From Jaltomata sinuosa (taxonomy: Eukaryota; Streptophyta; Magnoliopsida; Solanales; Solanaceae), in assembly GCA_003996215.1 (NCBI GenBank), contig QJPP01000316.1:62001-126000 (forward strand): a DNA stretch of 64,000 bases. The letters run 5' to 3'. Within the stretch, counting starts at the first letter, position 1; every line of letters begins with the position of its first letter. Under the pieces are notes generated by a model. That model made no database searches and was not told the DNA's origin. It saw only the letters and a program-made list of their open reading frames with translations. Positions 1 through 12,105 of the stretch are shown piece by piece. Made by a program: the position numbers and the translations under genes.

Positions 1-633
1 TATAAGGGATTTCGAATCAAATTCTTTTAGTCCTGATTGTTATAAGGTCCATAAATAAATAACTATTCATATTGAATCATAATTACTTAAAATAGAAATA
101 ATAATTTATCATAGGAGGTTAATTAAATTGCAGTCATATAATACGTACAAAGATTATTTAAACTGTCGATATATATAACTTAAATAATAAGCACTAATTA
201 ATTTATCTAACAAGTGGCTCATGTATCTCGATACTACATAATGCTAGATACTAATTTTATTAATTAATGATATGTGAACTACTTTGTCCCTATCATTTAG
301 TACTAAACTTATACATTTGTGGACTCTTCTATATATTGTGATAATAGTCTTCCTAGAATTTGCATTATTGAAACTTTTTAACAATTTCTCAATTATAATG
401 AACATTAATGTACACTTTTTATATTCCTTCCACTTTTATATTCCTTCCACATCACTTTATTTGTCACATTTTTTAATTTATATGTCCTTTATAAAAAATA
501 TTAACTAGAGCAGAATTTGACTTAACTATTCTTATTTATTACTTCTCAATATTTAATATTTTTTTCTTTTAGATTACATTAATATCTCTCTATATTATGA
601 CTAAGGGTAAAGGTGAAAACAAACAACTAATTA

Positions 634-889
634 TACTCCGCCCCATATTAGTTATCCACTTTTCCTTTTGCATGCATTTTAAGAAATCATAAATAAGAAG
701 ATAATTTTACTAATTCATCAAACTTTTTTAGAAATTTACAGACAAGTATTCACACTTTAAAAAAAAATATTTGTAAGGGTAATATGATTTTTTTTTAAAT
801 TAATTCTCTCTTAATTTAGTAAGGTGGACAACTAATATAAGAAAACTATTTTTAGTAAAATGGAAAATTAATATGGGACGGAGGGAGTA
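634..889. mobile_element. Stowaway-like MITE
   Basis: The left end (TACTCCGCCCCATATTAGT) and the right end (GACGGAGGGAGTA) are inverted repeats of each other over about 30 bp, with TA at both borders. CTCCCTCCGT termini and a TA target duplication are the signature of Stowaway (Tc1/mariner) MITEs. No coding capacity. The flanks 1-633 and 890-1500 are AT-rich and I see no gene in them. Confidence 0.8.
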
Positions 890-1494
890 TCTTAATATTT
901 TAAAATAACAACTATTTTGAACCATCTATTTTTTAATAAGAACGACGAGTAAAATGATTCGGATAGAGTACCTTTCAAGTCTAGTAATTATTATACCTCA
1001 AGTCTTTTTTCCCTATCATTTTTGAACTATTCCATTGATATATTAGTTCTTTTCAGTTTCCATTATTGAATTGAGTCAACATCAACAAGTTGTTCCTTTC
1101 CTTCAAATGCCTTTATGTTTTACTAGTTTCCCTCTTTCTATTTATTGAATGAATATATGTTAATGTGGACCAGGCTTGTTATGTTTATATTTTGTTTGTT
1201 TTTATTAAGATTAAGATGTTTGAATAAAATTATATGTATATCTGAATATTAAGACATATATTAAGATTAAAAATGATGTTTGAATCTAAATACAAATTTG
1301 AATATGAAGATGTTATATTAATATCTGTACGAAATAATTTAAATTGTTTGTTTTCTCAACGTCTGAATATAATATAAAATTTGTCTTTATTTAAAATTTT
1401 AAAATTAATAAATATAAATTCAAATAAAATATTAATTAATTTAATACTGCACCAATTAAGTATTTTAAAAGTTATATGGTCATTGTGTGATAAT

Positions 1495-1860
1495 GACTAA
1501 CAACGGTAGTGGTTGTAAGTAGTAGTTAGTGGTGACAATGTCTAGCTAGCGATAACGTTAAATAAGGATATTGTGGCTAATAGTTTTGATGGATAATAAT
1601 AATAGCTAAACGGGTGGTTGTGATCATTGATAGTAGTAGTTGACAATATATATCGATGGTTGTTGTGATAATGAGGGTTGGTGGTGATAATTTTAAATGA
1701 TAGTTAGTGGTACTAATGACTGATTGTGGTTGGTGGTAGCGATGGTTTGTGACTGAGGATGGTGTTTTAGTTGTGATAGATGGTAAACATCGGTGGCAAT
1801 AGTTGATAATGGTCATGATCATCGACGATAGTTCACAGATAAAGTGGATGAAATAGTTGT
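1495..1860. repeat. Low-complexity GTT/GGT/GAT trinucleotide tract
   Basis: The plus strand is built from short G-T-A words such as gtagtagt, gatggt and ggtggt. It is an impure trinucleotide microsatellite. An open frame of 97 codons on the minus strand across it is only a product of this composition (Thr, Ser and Ile rich) and is not called as a gene. The region 1866-2770 is AT-rich without visible features. Confidence 0.6.
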
Positions 1861-2774
1861 GAAATGTCATTTATAGAAATCTTTGAACGTATATCATCTT
1901 ATTGATATTAAGATTTTGTTATAAATTTTAATTATCCAAATTTATTAAATGATAAATAAATCATCTCTTCTCTAACTCTAAGTGAGTAATGGGTTCACAC
2001 TTAGAAGCAAATTTGAGTAACCTAATCAATGTTGAAAAATGTTACAGATGATAACACTAAATAGAACATTTAGTCAACAAATAAAATACAACTACTTAAC
2101 TATTAAAAGAAAAGATAAGAGTTTTAGATGCAAATAGCAAAATAATTACCTATTCTTAAGATACAATGAATTATTCATAAAAAATTTGAAAAACTTTTGA
2201 ATCTCTCAATTGCTTTTGTAGAAATTCAGAATGAAAGACAAAGACAATTTGAAGAAGAGTGGAAAAATAATGGAATCTTTACACACATAATCGATCAAAT
2301 TTATTGTTCATGTTTTCAGTCAATACTACATAAATTACATATATATAATTTATTTGTCGAGTATTTTTAATTTAAGCAATTGAATGAATGATTATTTAAA
2401 TTAATTCATCTCAAGTGTGATTTTCAAAATAATACCAACAACAAAATTGTACTACAATTATCAATTGAAAGAAACCATGTGCCCTTATAGAAGTGTACTA
2501 ACTTTTAGACAAATACTCATGAATTGCAATCATACACAATAAGAGTAAAAGCAATTAATGGATGCTGACATTATTACAGGTAAGAGTGAGTAGTTTTTTC
2601 TAGAACAAGGGTTAAAAGATAGGACTATATATGGTTTGTGTGACATTCAAAATTCCAAGATCACTAAAAAAAATAATTTAAAATCAGCTACGAACTTCAT
2701 CGCTATATAACTCATAGCTAATAGATCTTTTAAAATAATTTATCGTTAATTCATTGCTAAATAAATTTAATAAT

Positions 2775-3030
2775 AATTTTTATTATTTAGCTATGAAATT
2801 TATCTGTTATTAATCTTTTATTTTTTGATAGAAAATAAGAAGAGAAAAGGTGTGATCGATTTTATTATTTAGCTATAGAATTTGTTTGTTATTAATTTCT
2901 ATTTTTTGACAGCAAATAAAGCAGAAAAAATGTGACATTTATAAGTACATGAGATTAATAAGTTTAGCAACAAATTTTATTATTTAGCTACAAAATTTAT
3001 GTGTTGCTAATTCCTATTTTGAGCAATAGA
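2775..3030. repeat. Degenerate ~90-105 bp tandem repeat
   Basis: Three successive units each begin TTTTATTATTTAGCTA and continue through a similar ATTTATnTGTTnnTAATT segment. The start of the block at 3825 and a copy near 10430 belong to the same family. Confidence 0.55.
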
Positions 3031-3215
3031 AACTCTTAACATGGTGTGATATTATCTGTTTTGGGCCAAGCTTGTATGATTTTTTTCAAATGGCATCACA
3101 CTATTAAGAGATCCTACACCTTATATGTAACTTCCCAATCTTTTCAGCTATCGATGTGGACTTTTGTTCGCACACCCAATAAACTCCTATTCGAACTAAG
3201 TTTCACGTGACTCAT
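3030..3215 (-). mobile_element. Miniature LTR element fragment (family B)
   Basis: Read on the minus strand, this segment has an LTR beginning near TTGGGTGTGCG and running to a region ending CACACCATGTTAAGAG. The same LTR recurs at 3660-3830, 5505-5760, 9783-9970, 10335-10440, 11225-11520 (minus) and 61058-61233 (plus). At 61.0 kb it follows a polypurine tract directly. Confidence 0.55.
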
Positions 3216-3324
3216 CGAAGCCCGCAATTAGCTTTTTCTTGTGTGCGCATCTCCAAGCTCGTAAGGTACGTAAGCAAATCAAGCCCCGCATCTCATCACT
3301 CCGCCACATTCCCATACTTATCTC

Positions 3325-3605
3325 CAGTGGCGGAGTCAGAAATTTTATTAAGGATGTTCAATGTATAAAAGAATAATTAAAAGAATAAATGACAGCGGCC
3401 ATCAGGTTTCGAACCTGCGCTGCTGTGTCGCCTTGTCTTCTTCTGGACGCCTAAGATCACTGAGCTACACCCCTCAGATGTATCAAGGGTGTTCAAAACG
3501 TAATATTTAGCCATATAAATTAGCTTTTTACTTATATACGCGGTATAATTTTTCGGCGAAGGATGTTCAGCTATACACCCTTGCTACTATGTAGCTCAGC
3601 CCCTG
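3325..3605. mobile_element. hAT-like MITE with internal tRNA-like stretch
   Basis: The left terminus CAGTGGCGGAGTCAGA mirrors the right terminus TAGCTCAGCCCCTG. The flanks CTTATCTC (3317-3324) and CTTATTCC (3606-3613) fit an 8 bp target duplication with two mismatches, as expected for hAT elements. Relatives with the same termini lie at 26801, 39521, 43975, 47815 and 52560, but only this copy contains the tRNA-like block at 3391-3473. Confidence 0.6.
3391..3473 (-). other. tRNA-like sequence, probably degenerate
   Basis: On the minus strand a box A-like TAGCTCAGTGATC (3455-3467) is followed about 40 bp later by a perfect box B GGTTCGAAACC (3405-3415), which sits in a clean T-arm-like hairpin. 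The acceptor ends (GGGGTGT at the 5' side) do not pair with the 3' side, so a functional tRNA is unlikely. It may be a SINE head or tRNA pseudogene captured by the MITE. Confidence 0.4.
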
Positions 3606-4099
3606 CTTATTCCATTGAACTTGGACTTTGACATCAGTTGTTGGCTAAATCAGCCCAAAAAAACTCTTAACATGATGTGATGTTGTCCGCTTTGAGTGAA
3701 GTTCGCACGATATTTCTCAAAAGGCATCATATTATTAAGAGATAATATATCTTATACGTAACTTTTCAATCTTTTCAATTATTAACATAAGACTTTTATT
3801 CGCATACCCCATAATTTAGTTATAGAATTTTTCCGTCGCTAATTTTTATTTTTGATAGCCAACAAAAGTGACATCAAGTAGATGAGATTAACATAGTAGG
3901 GCCACTTTAGATGCCAATAGGAAAAACCACATAACTGTGGGCTATATGTTTGCGTGGCACAGAGAAAAAGGCCAAAATGTCTACGTCTATCTCATGACTA
4001 TTTGTCCTAATATTCTATCTTTAGAAAAGAAAAAGACAAAGCACACTATAAGTGAATGAGAGAACATATAGAATACTCCATTCAGCATTTTAATTTATG

Positions 4100-4995
4100 T
4101 ATTATAACTTTTTTGAGTCGAAAAGGAAATCTTGAAGTAATGATAAAACTATGAAAACTATCTCTATACGATTTGTATATGTTATAAGCTTAAGTTGTGA
4201 AATCAATGATCTAATTGGGTGTCTATACTACACGATGCTTCCTTTTAATGGACTCTAATGATAATATTATAAATTATTTTTGTGTGATTTATAGGTCCTA
4301 AGTTCATGTCGTGAAATCAGTTACTGATAATGTGTTAAGTTTCCACACCATACACTCTTGGGGTGCTACCCTATCTGTACGACTTGTATGCGTCATGAGT
4401 TTGAGTCTTGAAATCACCCACGGATGATTGTATTAGGATAGACTTCCTATACTACATGTCCTAATTAGAGTGCTGTCCTTTTGTGAATTCTAACGATAAT
4501 ATTATGAAATTGTTTTTGCGTGATTTGAAGGTCCTGAATTCGAATCGTAAAATCTGTTACTGATAATGTATTAGGTTACCTACATCAGACGTTCTTGGGG
4601 TGTTGTCATATCTGTACGATTTGTACAAGTCATGAGTTTGAGTCTTGAAATTAGTCATCGATGATTGTATTAGGGTAGGGTGCCTACACTATACGACCTA
4701 ATTATGGTGCTTCCCTTTTGTGGACTCTAATGATAATACTATGGAATTATCTTTGTGTGGTCCTGAGTTCGAATCGTGAAATCAGTTGCTGGTAATAAGG
4801 TTGCCTACACCATACGCTCTTGGGGTGCTGGCCCTTTTTGAATTTGCGTGAATGCATGATATTTTCCACCAAACTGCTATTTTTATTTTTAATTATTTTT
4901 TAAAAATATGAACCTTTTTATATTTATTAAGTTTTTAATTACAATATTCTCAATCTATTTCTAATGATACATATTAAAAAAAACATGACATATTT
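4100..4995 (+). repeat. Tandem array of SINE-like units
   Basis: About three units of roughly 230 bp start near 4165, 4370 and 4610. Each contains a GAGTTTGAGTCTTGAAATC-type segment, a TGGACTCTAATGATAAT-type segment, and a box B-like GAGTTCGAATCGTGAAATC followed by CCTACACCATACG. Only the last unit continues into a tail (GCGTGAATGCATGAT). The order resembles tRNA-derived Solanaceae SINEs, but the family assignment is mine and unverified. A shorter copy lies at 10645-11000. Confidence 0.5.
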
Positions 4996-5498
4996 ATGAG
5001 TACAAATTCAAAGGATAAATTTGATACATTATATATACCTTTAATTTTACAATCATACAATTTAAATATCTCATTTACATATCTATATATCATACTTAAT
5101 CAAACTAAGAGACATAAAAATAAAATAATAGAGTGAGTAGTACTTATAAGGCTCAAATTATTACGATAGTGACTTATCAAGAATTAACAAAGCTTTTTTT
5201 TATTGGTATAATATAAGAGTTCAAAATTCTGACCTTTTCATAATTATCTTCATGTCTCTGTCTTCTTCTTTTTTTAATAATATTTTTTTTTTATATTTTA
5301 AGTTCTTTGTTGTTTTGTTAAGTTGGGAAAGGACCTAATAAAACATGCACCAAATAGATTAAAGCATACATCAGTGCATGCGTAACACTTAATAAAACAC
5401 TAATTACTTCTTTTAAGCAATATAAATGTGTGACCTTAATATGAATGTTTATCATCTTTTAAAACTAATTAATTAACATGATTTAAGAATATATAAAG

Positions 5499-5770
5499 TT
5501 AAAACATAAATAGGAGACGTTGTTCGCACAACCAATAATATCTCCTCCTCGAATTATGTTCAACCTGGCTATTTACCATGATCCATAATGGACCTGGGCT
5601 CGCCATTATGTACCCGCTCTCGAACTCCATCACTCGCCACATCTCCATACTCATTTTGCTAAATGTGGGCTCTGATATCAGTTGTTGGTTTAAATCAGTC
5701 AAAGAAATTCTTAACATAGTGTGATATTGTCCGCTTTAAGTGAAGCCCACACAATAATTTACACAGATAT
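5499..5770 (-). mobile_element. Miniature LTR retrotransposon (family B), internal region plus LTR parts
   Basis: Read on the minus strand, LTR sequence is followed by a primer-binding-like TGATATCAGAGCCC, a short internal region of about 140 bp, a purine tract GGAGGAGATATT and the start of a second LTR. TGGTATCAGAGC is the usual plant initiator-Met primer site, so this is a TRIM-like structure with no protein. The 72-codon frame on this strand is just its internal domain. Related copies are at 9783-9970 and 11225-11520. Confidence 0.55.
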
Positions 5771-5959
5771 GCTATATTAAAAAAATATTTACCATCTATA
5801 GCAATAATATTTTTTTTCAGTATTGGACACCTATAATACATTTATAATACAGTTTTAATACATATTGCAGAGAACAATTTATGAAACGCATATAATACAA
5901 GTTTTATTCATGGATAATATATTTACAAGAGTACTCTCGTAACATAAAACATGGTTCAT

Positions 5960-6005
<46 letters not shown>

Positions 6006-6006
6006 G
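5960..6006. repeat. Poly-C / poly-A homopolymer tract
   Basis: A run of C of about 36 bases is followed directly by a run of A. A similar C tract lies at 22663-22686. Tract length may not be reliable in the assembly. Confidence 0.9.
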
Positions 6007-6135
6007 AGCATTATCTAATACCTAAATAAAGCAATCGCGCAATGACTCGAGAAATTGATATAATAATATCACGCCTCAAGCCTTATTCTTCTTCTTAATT
6101 TCTTAATTATCATATTTCTAATTAATTAATTACAC

Positions 6136-7527
6136 TCATTGCCATTGTCCTGTAATCTTCAAAAGGCTAGGGTTAACAACACTAAACCCTCCGTCAACAA
6201 CAAGATTATGACCACTTAAGTACTTTGCTTCATCACTAGCAAGAAAAACAGCAGCATTTGCAACATCTTCTTTGTCATGAGGAACCCCTTTTAAATTCCC
6301 CATAGCACCCATCGTTGCTTCGTATATTGCGGTTTGGTTTTGTTCACCCATGTTCGACAATATCGCAAAGGGTGAAATGCAATTCACTCTTATACCATGT
6401 AACCCTAATTCAACAGCCAAATTCTTGCATATTCCTACAATACCATATTTTGATGCCACATAATCGTGTGATGCAATTCCTGCTACCTCAGTACAACAAC
6501 TTGTTGTGAACAAAATGCACCCTTTTTTACGAGGTACCATCGCTTTGGCCGCGTATTTCGCGCCCAAAAAAGATCCGATTAGATTTACCGCGATTTTACG
6601 CTCTAGGTCAACGGTTTCCATGTCCATGATGCTCTTTATTGTCATGTCGTGGATGCCGGCATTGTTGTACATTATGTCGAGATGACCGAATTTTGAAATC
6701 GTAGCGTTGATCAAATTTTTCACGTCGTATTCTTTTGAGACATCGCAATGAACGTAATGGGCGTTTTCGCCTAGCTTGGTTGCGATTTCTTCACCCTGTG
6801 GATCTTGAATATCCGCAATGACGACTTTTGCACCATTCTCAACGAAGATTTGGACCGTAGTTGCTCCGATACCACTTGCACCACCAGTGATAATAGCCAC
6901 CTTTTCCTCCAACCTGAAAACGACTTTCGAGATTTAACTTATATGTACTGACATAGATACTGCAAATGTATTTTTCCACGAGTAGTGCGACCCAACGGTG
7001 GTTTAGATCAAGGTTACTAATTTCACTTATTATCATAGTTGTTACCTTTAAATGTAGACATAATACATAAATGTGCCCTTTAACTTGGCATCAGCTGGCA
7101 TTTATGCCCTTCAACTTTGGGTGTGCGCATAAGTAGCTAGCCACTTAAACTTGTATAAAGTTGAGCAAGTAGATACATATGTCTAACGTTGCGTCTCACA
7201 CGAATTGCCACATAGGACGCGTCTACTCATTCAACTTTATACAAGTTTAAGTGTACTTGTGCACACTCAAAGTTGGAGGGCAAAAAATGCCAGTTGAAAC
7301 CAACTTAAAAAACACGTTTATGTATTATCCCTGAAATATATGTACCTTTACACAAAAGAAATTCCAATAAAGCATTCTTTTGAGATTTAAACCTGATCTC
7401 TATCTGATCGATCTGTTTATTTTGAAATATATGATCATCTCATTTGAAGACTACACTCCCAAAAACAGAAATGAAAGTTTTTTTTTTACCTTCTCTTTGG
7501 AGCAGATACACAAGAACTCTTATCCAT
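6136..7527 (-). CDS. Short-chain dehydrogenase/reductase (secoisolariciresinol dehydrogenase-like)
   Basis: Two exons on the minus strand: 7490-7527 and 6136-6913, giving 271 aa. The long frame alone opens at TTG (6912), which is not its start. A TTTTCAG acceptor lies just upstream, and a 38 nt exon with ATG at 7527 and an AG|GTAAAA donor joins in phase to give an N-terminus typical of the family. Visible motifs are TGGASGIG (22-29), Asp47 after the second beta strand (favours NAD over NADP), NNAG (96-99), Asn123, Ser151, and YxxxK with Tyr164 and Lys168, so the catalytic tetrad is complete. Length matches plant classical SDRs such as secoisolariciresinol dehydrogenase and xanthoxin dehydrogenase (270-285 aa). 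The substrate cannot be told; an alcohol or sterol-like secondary metabolite oxidised with NAD in the cytosol is likely. The 576 bp intron holds a foldback MITE. Confidence 0.88.
7045..7333. mobile_element. Foldback MITE in the SDR intron
   Basis: The left arm (ACATAAATGTGCCCTTTAAC, then ACTTAAACTTGTATAAAGTTGA) is mirrored by the right arm (CAACTTTATACAAGTTTAAG, then AACACGTTTATGTAT). The arms run about 110 bp each with mismatches. It lies entirely inside the intron of the short-chain dehydrogenase gene. Confidence 0.65.
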
Positions 7528-7599
7528 TTTGTTTTTTAATGCCTTTAATTTGTATCCTTGTGATGCTAATAATAATTTCTGGTATTGAGTATTTATAGG

Positions 7600-9780
7600 G
7601 CAATAATCACCAAAAAAAAAAAAAAAAAAACTAATTTAGAATTCCTTTTAAATAATATTGGAAAAAAATTTAATTAGGCAGCTTTTATTTATGAGCTGCC
7701 AAACTTCCATATGCACTATTACGCAGCTAGTGAGATATTATTACGTATTATAGAGAGTACATGAAAGAAGGGTTAATTCAATCAGGTTAAAATTTATCTA
7801 CATCCACTAAGTTAATAAATACATAATATGTGTTTGTATATAGCTTTTTAGCACTTAATTAACCATGGTTAATTCACATGTATCATTACTTTATTAAATC
7901 AGTTAACTATAATTCTAACTTTAATCCTTATAATATTTGATTAAATATATTTAATCTTTAATTACTTGAAATGTGCACTTTCAATCCATTTGTTTGTGAA
8001 TATTATCAAATTTCAAAGAGTTATTTATTTTTTCCACCTTTAATTACACATGTGGTATGTTAAATTTTTATTGTTAGTTTATATTTAAAGAAAATATACT
8101 TGTGAAAATAGTTCAAATATAATATATCTCCTATATAAGGAGACCAAAAGTGATATTGAAATTCATGTTATAATAGCAATTTGTTGTATTCACATTGCTT
8201 CGTTAACAAACATATCTAATTTATTGAATCATTAAAGTAAAGACTTTATGGTAAAGGGAAAAGCTGTAAAATGGATTGGAATTTAATTGATAATAATGAA
8301 AAGAAATAACATAAGGTAAAGATTAAATTTGGAGGTAGGTTGAGTTAAATTTCGATGGGTTAAAATGATTAAGTCAATAAATAAGAAGGTTAATAACTCA
8401 CGCAAAGGTTATTTAGGCTGAAATGGATTGAACTAAAAGGCGGGTAAGAATTCAACCCGCTCTATTTTTTTACTTAATTTTAATTAATTTATTATTTTTA
8501 ATAATTTTTTAAGTATCTAATAAAATTCTTTTTATTATGAATATATATAAAATATCAAACAAAAAAAATGTCCTTTTATTTCTAATGAATCAATTTGCTT
8601 TATCTATCAACTCAATTTTTAAATAGGTTGAAATAGACGAATCAAAAAAATTAAATCAATAAATAAATAAACGGATCATATTTTCGTGAATTAATTTTTA
8701 CCACCCCTAATTCTAACTTATTTCAGAAACTATCATAGTTGTTAGGCTAACCAAACAATTATATGGTCCTGTAATTGTCAAAAAGTATGAAGTATTTAAA
8801 ACTTGGGTCATTTCATAATCAAATTCAAACCTACAAGATTAAAATATTTAAAACGAAAAAATTCACAGCTCATATAATTTTTAAACTCAAAATAATTCTA
8901 TTTTATTTTGATAATCTCATTATAATCAACTTTCAAGAGTTATTTACTTTTATTAGCCAGATTAATAGTTTGAGTAATTGTAGAATTTTGATTCTAATCC
9001 TATAATTTTATGGGGGTTAAAGATATTATTTTGAATGCTTGATACATGTACATTAAATATTCGATGCATAATCATTGTATTTTTAATGTATAATTATCTT
9101 TTCTCATTATATAATATTTAGATAAATAGTTGATGTATAATTATTAAATATTTATTGTATTATTATCTTTTCTCGTTATGTAATATTTATACAGAAGTTA
9201 TATAATAGAAATTGTACACCAATTATAAAAGATAGACATTGAATTATAACATTTTAATCATATATAAAATATATGCGTACAACTACAAAAAGTTCATAAT
9301 CTGATATGACCACACTATTTTATGGCTATTTCTTACAATATAATTTTTAAGGCTACAAAAATTACAAACACTTTAGACTTGGCTATATAAGTTTTTTCCC
9401 ATATATAAAACGAATCACTATTTAAGATATAGTCATAAAGTATGAAATATTTAAAATTTAATCATTTCATAATCAAATTAAAACATACAAAATTGAAGTT
9501 GAAAATTGAAGGTCTCAAGTTTCAAACTTCATGTATATAATTTAAGGTCGAAGATTATCAAGTTTAATTTCAGATCCAAATATCTAAAATGGGCATATCT
9601 TTTCAGATATTTAGATTTGAACTTTGAAATTAGATTCAACAGGTCATAGTCTCAGACTCATATATTTGAAATTTGAATTATTAAATCTGACTTTAAACTC
9701 AAAATTAAAATTTGTAGTTTAATCGAAAAAACTAATAAATCTCTTATTAGTAGTCTTTCTAAATTTTGGACCAAAAACTG
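7600..9780. other. AT-rich intergenic region
   Basis: No coding sequence with family signal was seen on either strand. It holds a poly-A run at 7611-7630 and a pair of related 60 bp segments at 8783-8845 and 9440-9495 (AAAGTATGAAnTATTTAAAA). There is also a short AT-rich hairpin near 9575-9615. Confidence 0.5.
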
Positions 9781-9782
9781 TG

Positions 9783-11450
9783 GCTAATCACCATGATCCA
9801 TAACGGACCCGAGCTCGCCATTATGGACCCGCTCTTCATCACTCGCCACATCTCTATACTCATCTTATCGAATTTGGGTTATGATATCAGTTATTGGCTT
9901 AAATCAGTTCAAAGAAACTCTTAACATAGTGTGATATTGCCCGCTTCGAGTGAAGCCCGCATAATAATTTACATAAATATGTTGTATTAAGAAAATATTT
10001 ACCATCAGGACACTTATAATGCATTTATAATACAATTTTAATACATATTGCAGAGAATAATTTATAAAACACATATAATATAAGTTTTATTCATTGATAA
10101 TACATTTATCACACACTTTAATACACTTATAATACATTGTGTCAGTTTCTTACCAAACAAGCGTAATACATTTTAAAACACTTATAATACATCTATATTG
10201 CATGCAATTCACTTTTAATACATAATACATATTTATCATAATATTTCTATATATTGATATAGATGATAATAAATAAAAAGTATCGCTAAAAATAATAATT
10301 ATTTATTAAAAGATATATTCACTCAAGTAATATTTTTTAAAAGACCTCATACTATTAGAAGATTCTATATTATATACATGAGTTCTCAATCTTTTTAACT
10401 ATCATTAATATGCGATTTTATTCACATCCCCAACAATTTTGTTACACAATTTTTCCGTTGCTAATTTCTATTTTTTTGATAGCTAACAAAAGGTGACATC
10501 AAGTAGATGAGATTAACATTACTTTGTGCTATATGTTTGCGTGGCACAGATGAAAAAGGCTAAAATGTCTACGTCTATCTCATGACTATTAATTTGTCCT
10601 AATATTCTATCTTTAGAAAAGAAAAAGACAAAGCATACTGGTTGAGAGGAAAATTTTGAAGCAACGATAAAATTATGAAATTATCTCCTTATGAATTGTA
10701 TAGGACATGATTTCGAGCTTTAAAATCAGCTATTGATGATTGCATTAGGATAGACTGCTTACCCTAATTAGGGTGATGAGCCCTTTCGTGGACACTAACG
10801 ATAATGTTATGGAATTATTTTTGTGTGATTTGTAAGTCTTGAGTTCGAATCGTGAAATCGGTTATTGATAATGTTGTAGGTTGCTTATCCCATATGCTTT
10901 TGAGGTGTTGTTCTTTTCTGAATCCTGCATTAATGCATGATATGTTTCGTCCACCATACTGCTATTTTTCTTTTTCTTTTTTAATTTATTGTTTTAAAAT
11001 ATTAAACTTTTTAATATTTAGTAAGTTTTTAATTACAACATTCTCCATCTATTCTTAATGATACATATAAAAAAACATGACATATTTATGATTACAACTT
11101 CGTAATACTTAATAAAACACTTGTTACTTCTTTTAAGCAATATAAGTGTATCACCTTAATATGAATGTTTATGATTTTTTTAAACTAATTAATTAACATG
11201 ATTTAAGAATATATATATAATTAAAACATAAATATGAGATGTTGTTCGCACAGCCAACAATATCTCCTCCTCGTATTATGTTCAACCTGGCTAATCACCA
11301 TGATCCATAAATGGACCTCTCTCTCAACTCGAACTAAGTTTCACATGTCATATTGAAATCCCGACTTCATCTTTGAATACCAGTTTTTGGGTTAAACCAA
11401 CTCAAAGATACTCTTAACATGATGTGATATTGTCCGCCAAAAAGCCTCAA
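9783..11450. repeat. Second copy of the repeat block flanking the SDR gene
   Basis: Segments of 3660-5990 recur here in direct orientation: 3825-4080 matches 10430-10640, 4860-4990 matches 10930-11090, 5380-5560 matches 11100-11270, and 5560-5930 matches 9783-10100. The SINE-like array is reduced to one unit (10645-11000). No gene is present. Confidence 0.7.
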
Positions 11451-11812
11451 ACCACTAAGAGTATATCTATACCTTATGTGTAGCTTTTCAATCGTTTCAA
11501 CTACCGATAACTACATCAATACCCCTCTCGAGGTACAACTTTTCCGTGGATCCTTACATGAACGAAAGATGCTTCTGCTAGATATTCATATTTATACGAA
11601 ACCAAACATTTTTAACTTTAGCACTTCAAATTAAAGTGAGAATACATCATGTATAAGTGATGAAGGAAAGATAGTTAAATCAAAGATTTTATACATGATC
11701 ACTAAAAATAAAAAGAGATCATAATTAATCACCAAAATTTGTGAAGGTATAACTGACTAAGACCTCCCAAAATGCCAGAAAAAAGGGGTAAAAGAAGTTT
11801 TAATCTATCTAA

Positions 11813-12088
11813 GATGATGTCCACAAGCCTGGTGAACAGAGTTACCCGATACGTCAACTAATGGAGGTAGCAAGTACCCCGTAGAATTACTCGAGGTGTG
11901 TGCAAGCTGGCTCGGACATCACGATAATAATAAAGAAAAAAGATGATGTCCACAAGCCTTGGTGAATAGAGTTACCAGATAGTTGTACTGATAGGAGTAG
12001 CAGGTACCCTGTAGAACTACTCGAGGTACGCGCAAACTGGCTCGGGCACCACCGTAATAATTAAAAAAAGATGATGTCCACAAGTACA
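11813..12088 (+). repeat. Two tandem Solanaceae-type SINE tails
   Basis: Two head-to-tail units of about 130 bp share AGATGATGTCCACAAGCC, AGAGTTACC, AGGTACC-like and CTGGCTCGG segments and end in A-rich tracts. They resemble the widely repeated Solanaceae SINE 3' part, whose end reads GGACACCACGGTTAT; related pieces lie at 26098-26160 (plus) and 16270-16390 (minus). The array ends about 18 bp before the stop codon of the SET-domain gene, so it probably forms part of that gene's 3' UTR. Confidence 0.55.
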
Positions 12089-12105
12089 TGAACTCCCCAG
12101 TAAGT

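Noticed and set aside
1577..1870. 97-codon frame on the minus strand
   Set aside because: It lies wholly in a GTT/GGT repeat tract and its Thr/Ser/Ile-rich composition follows the repeat, with no family signal.
6912..6912. TTG at 6912 as the start of the dehydrogenase
   Set aside because: An acceptor TTTTCAG sits just upstream and a phase-matched ATG exon with a consensus donor exists at 7490-7527.
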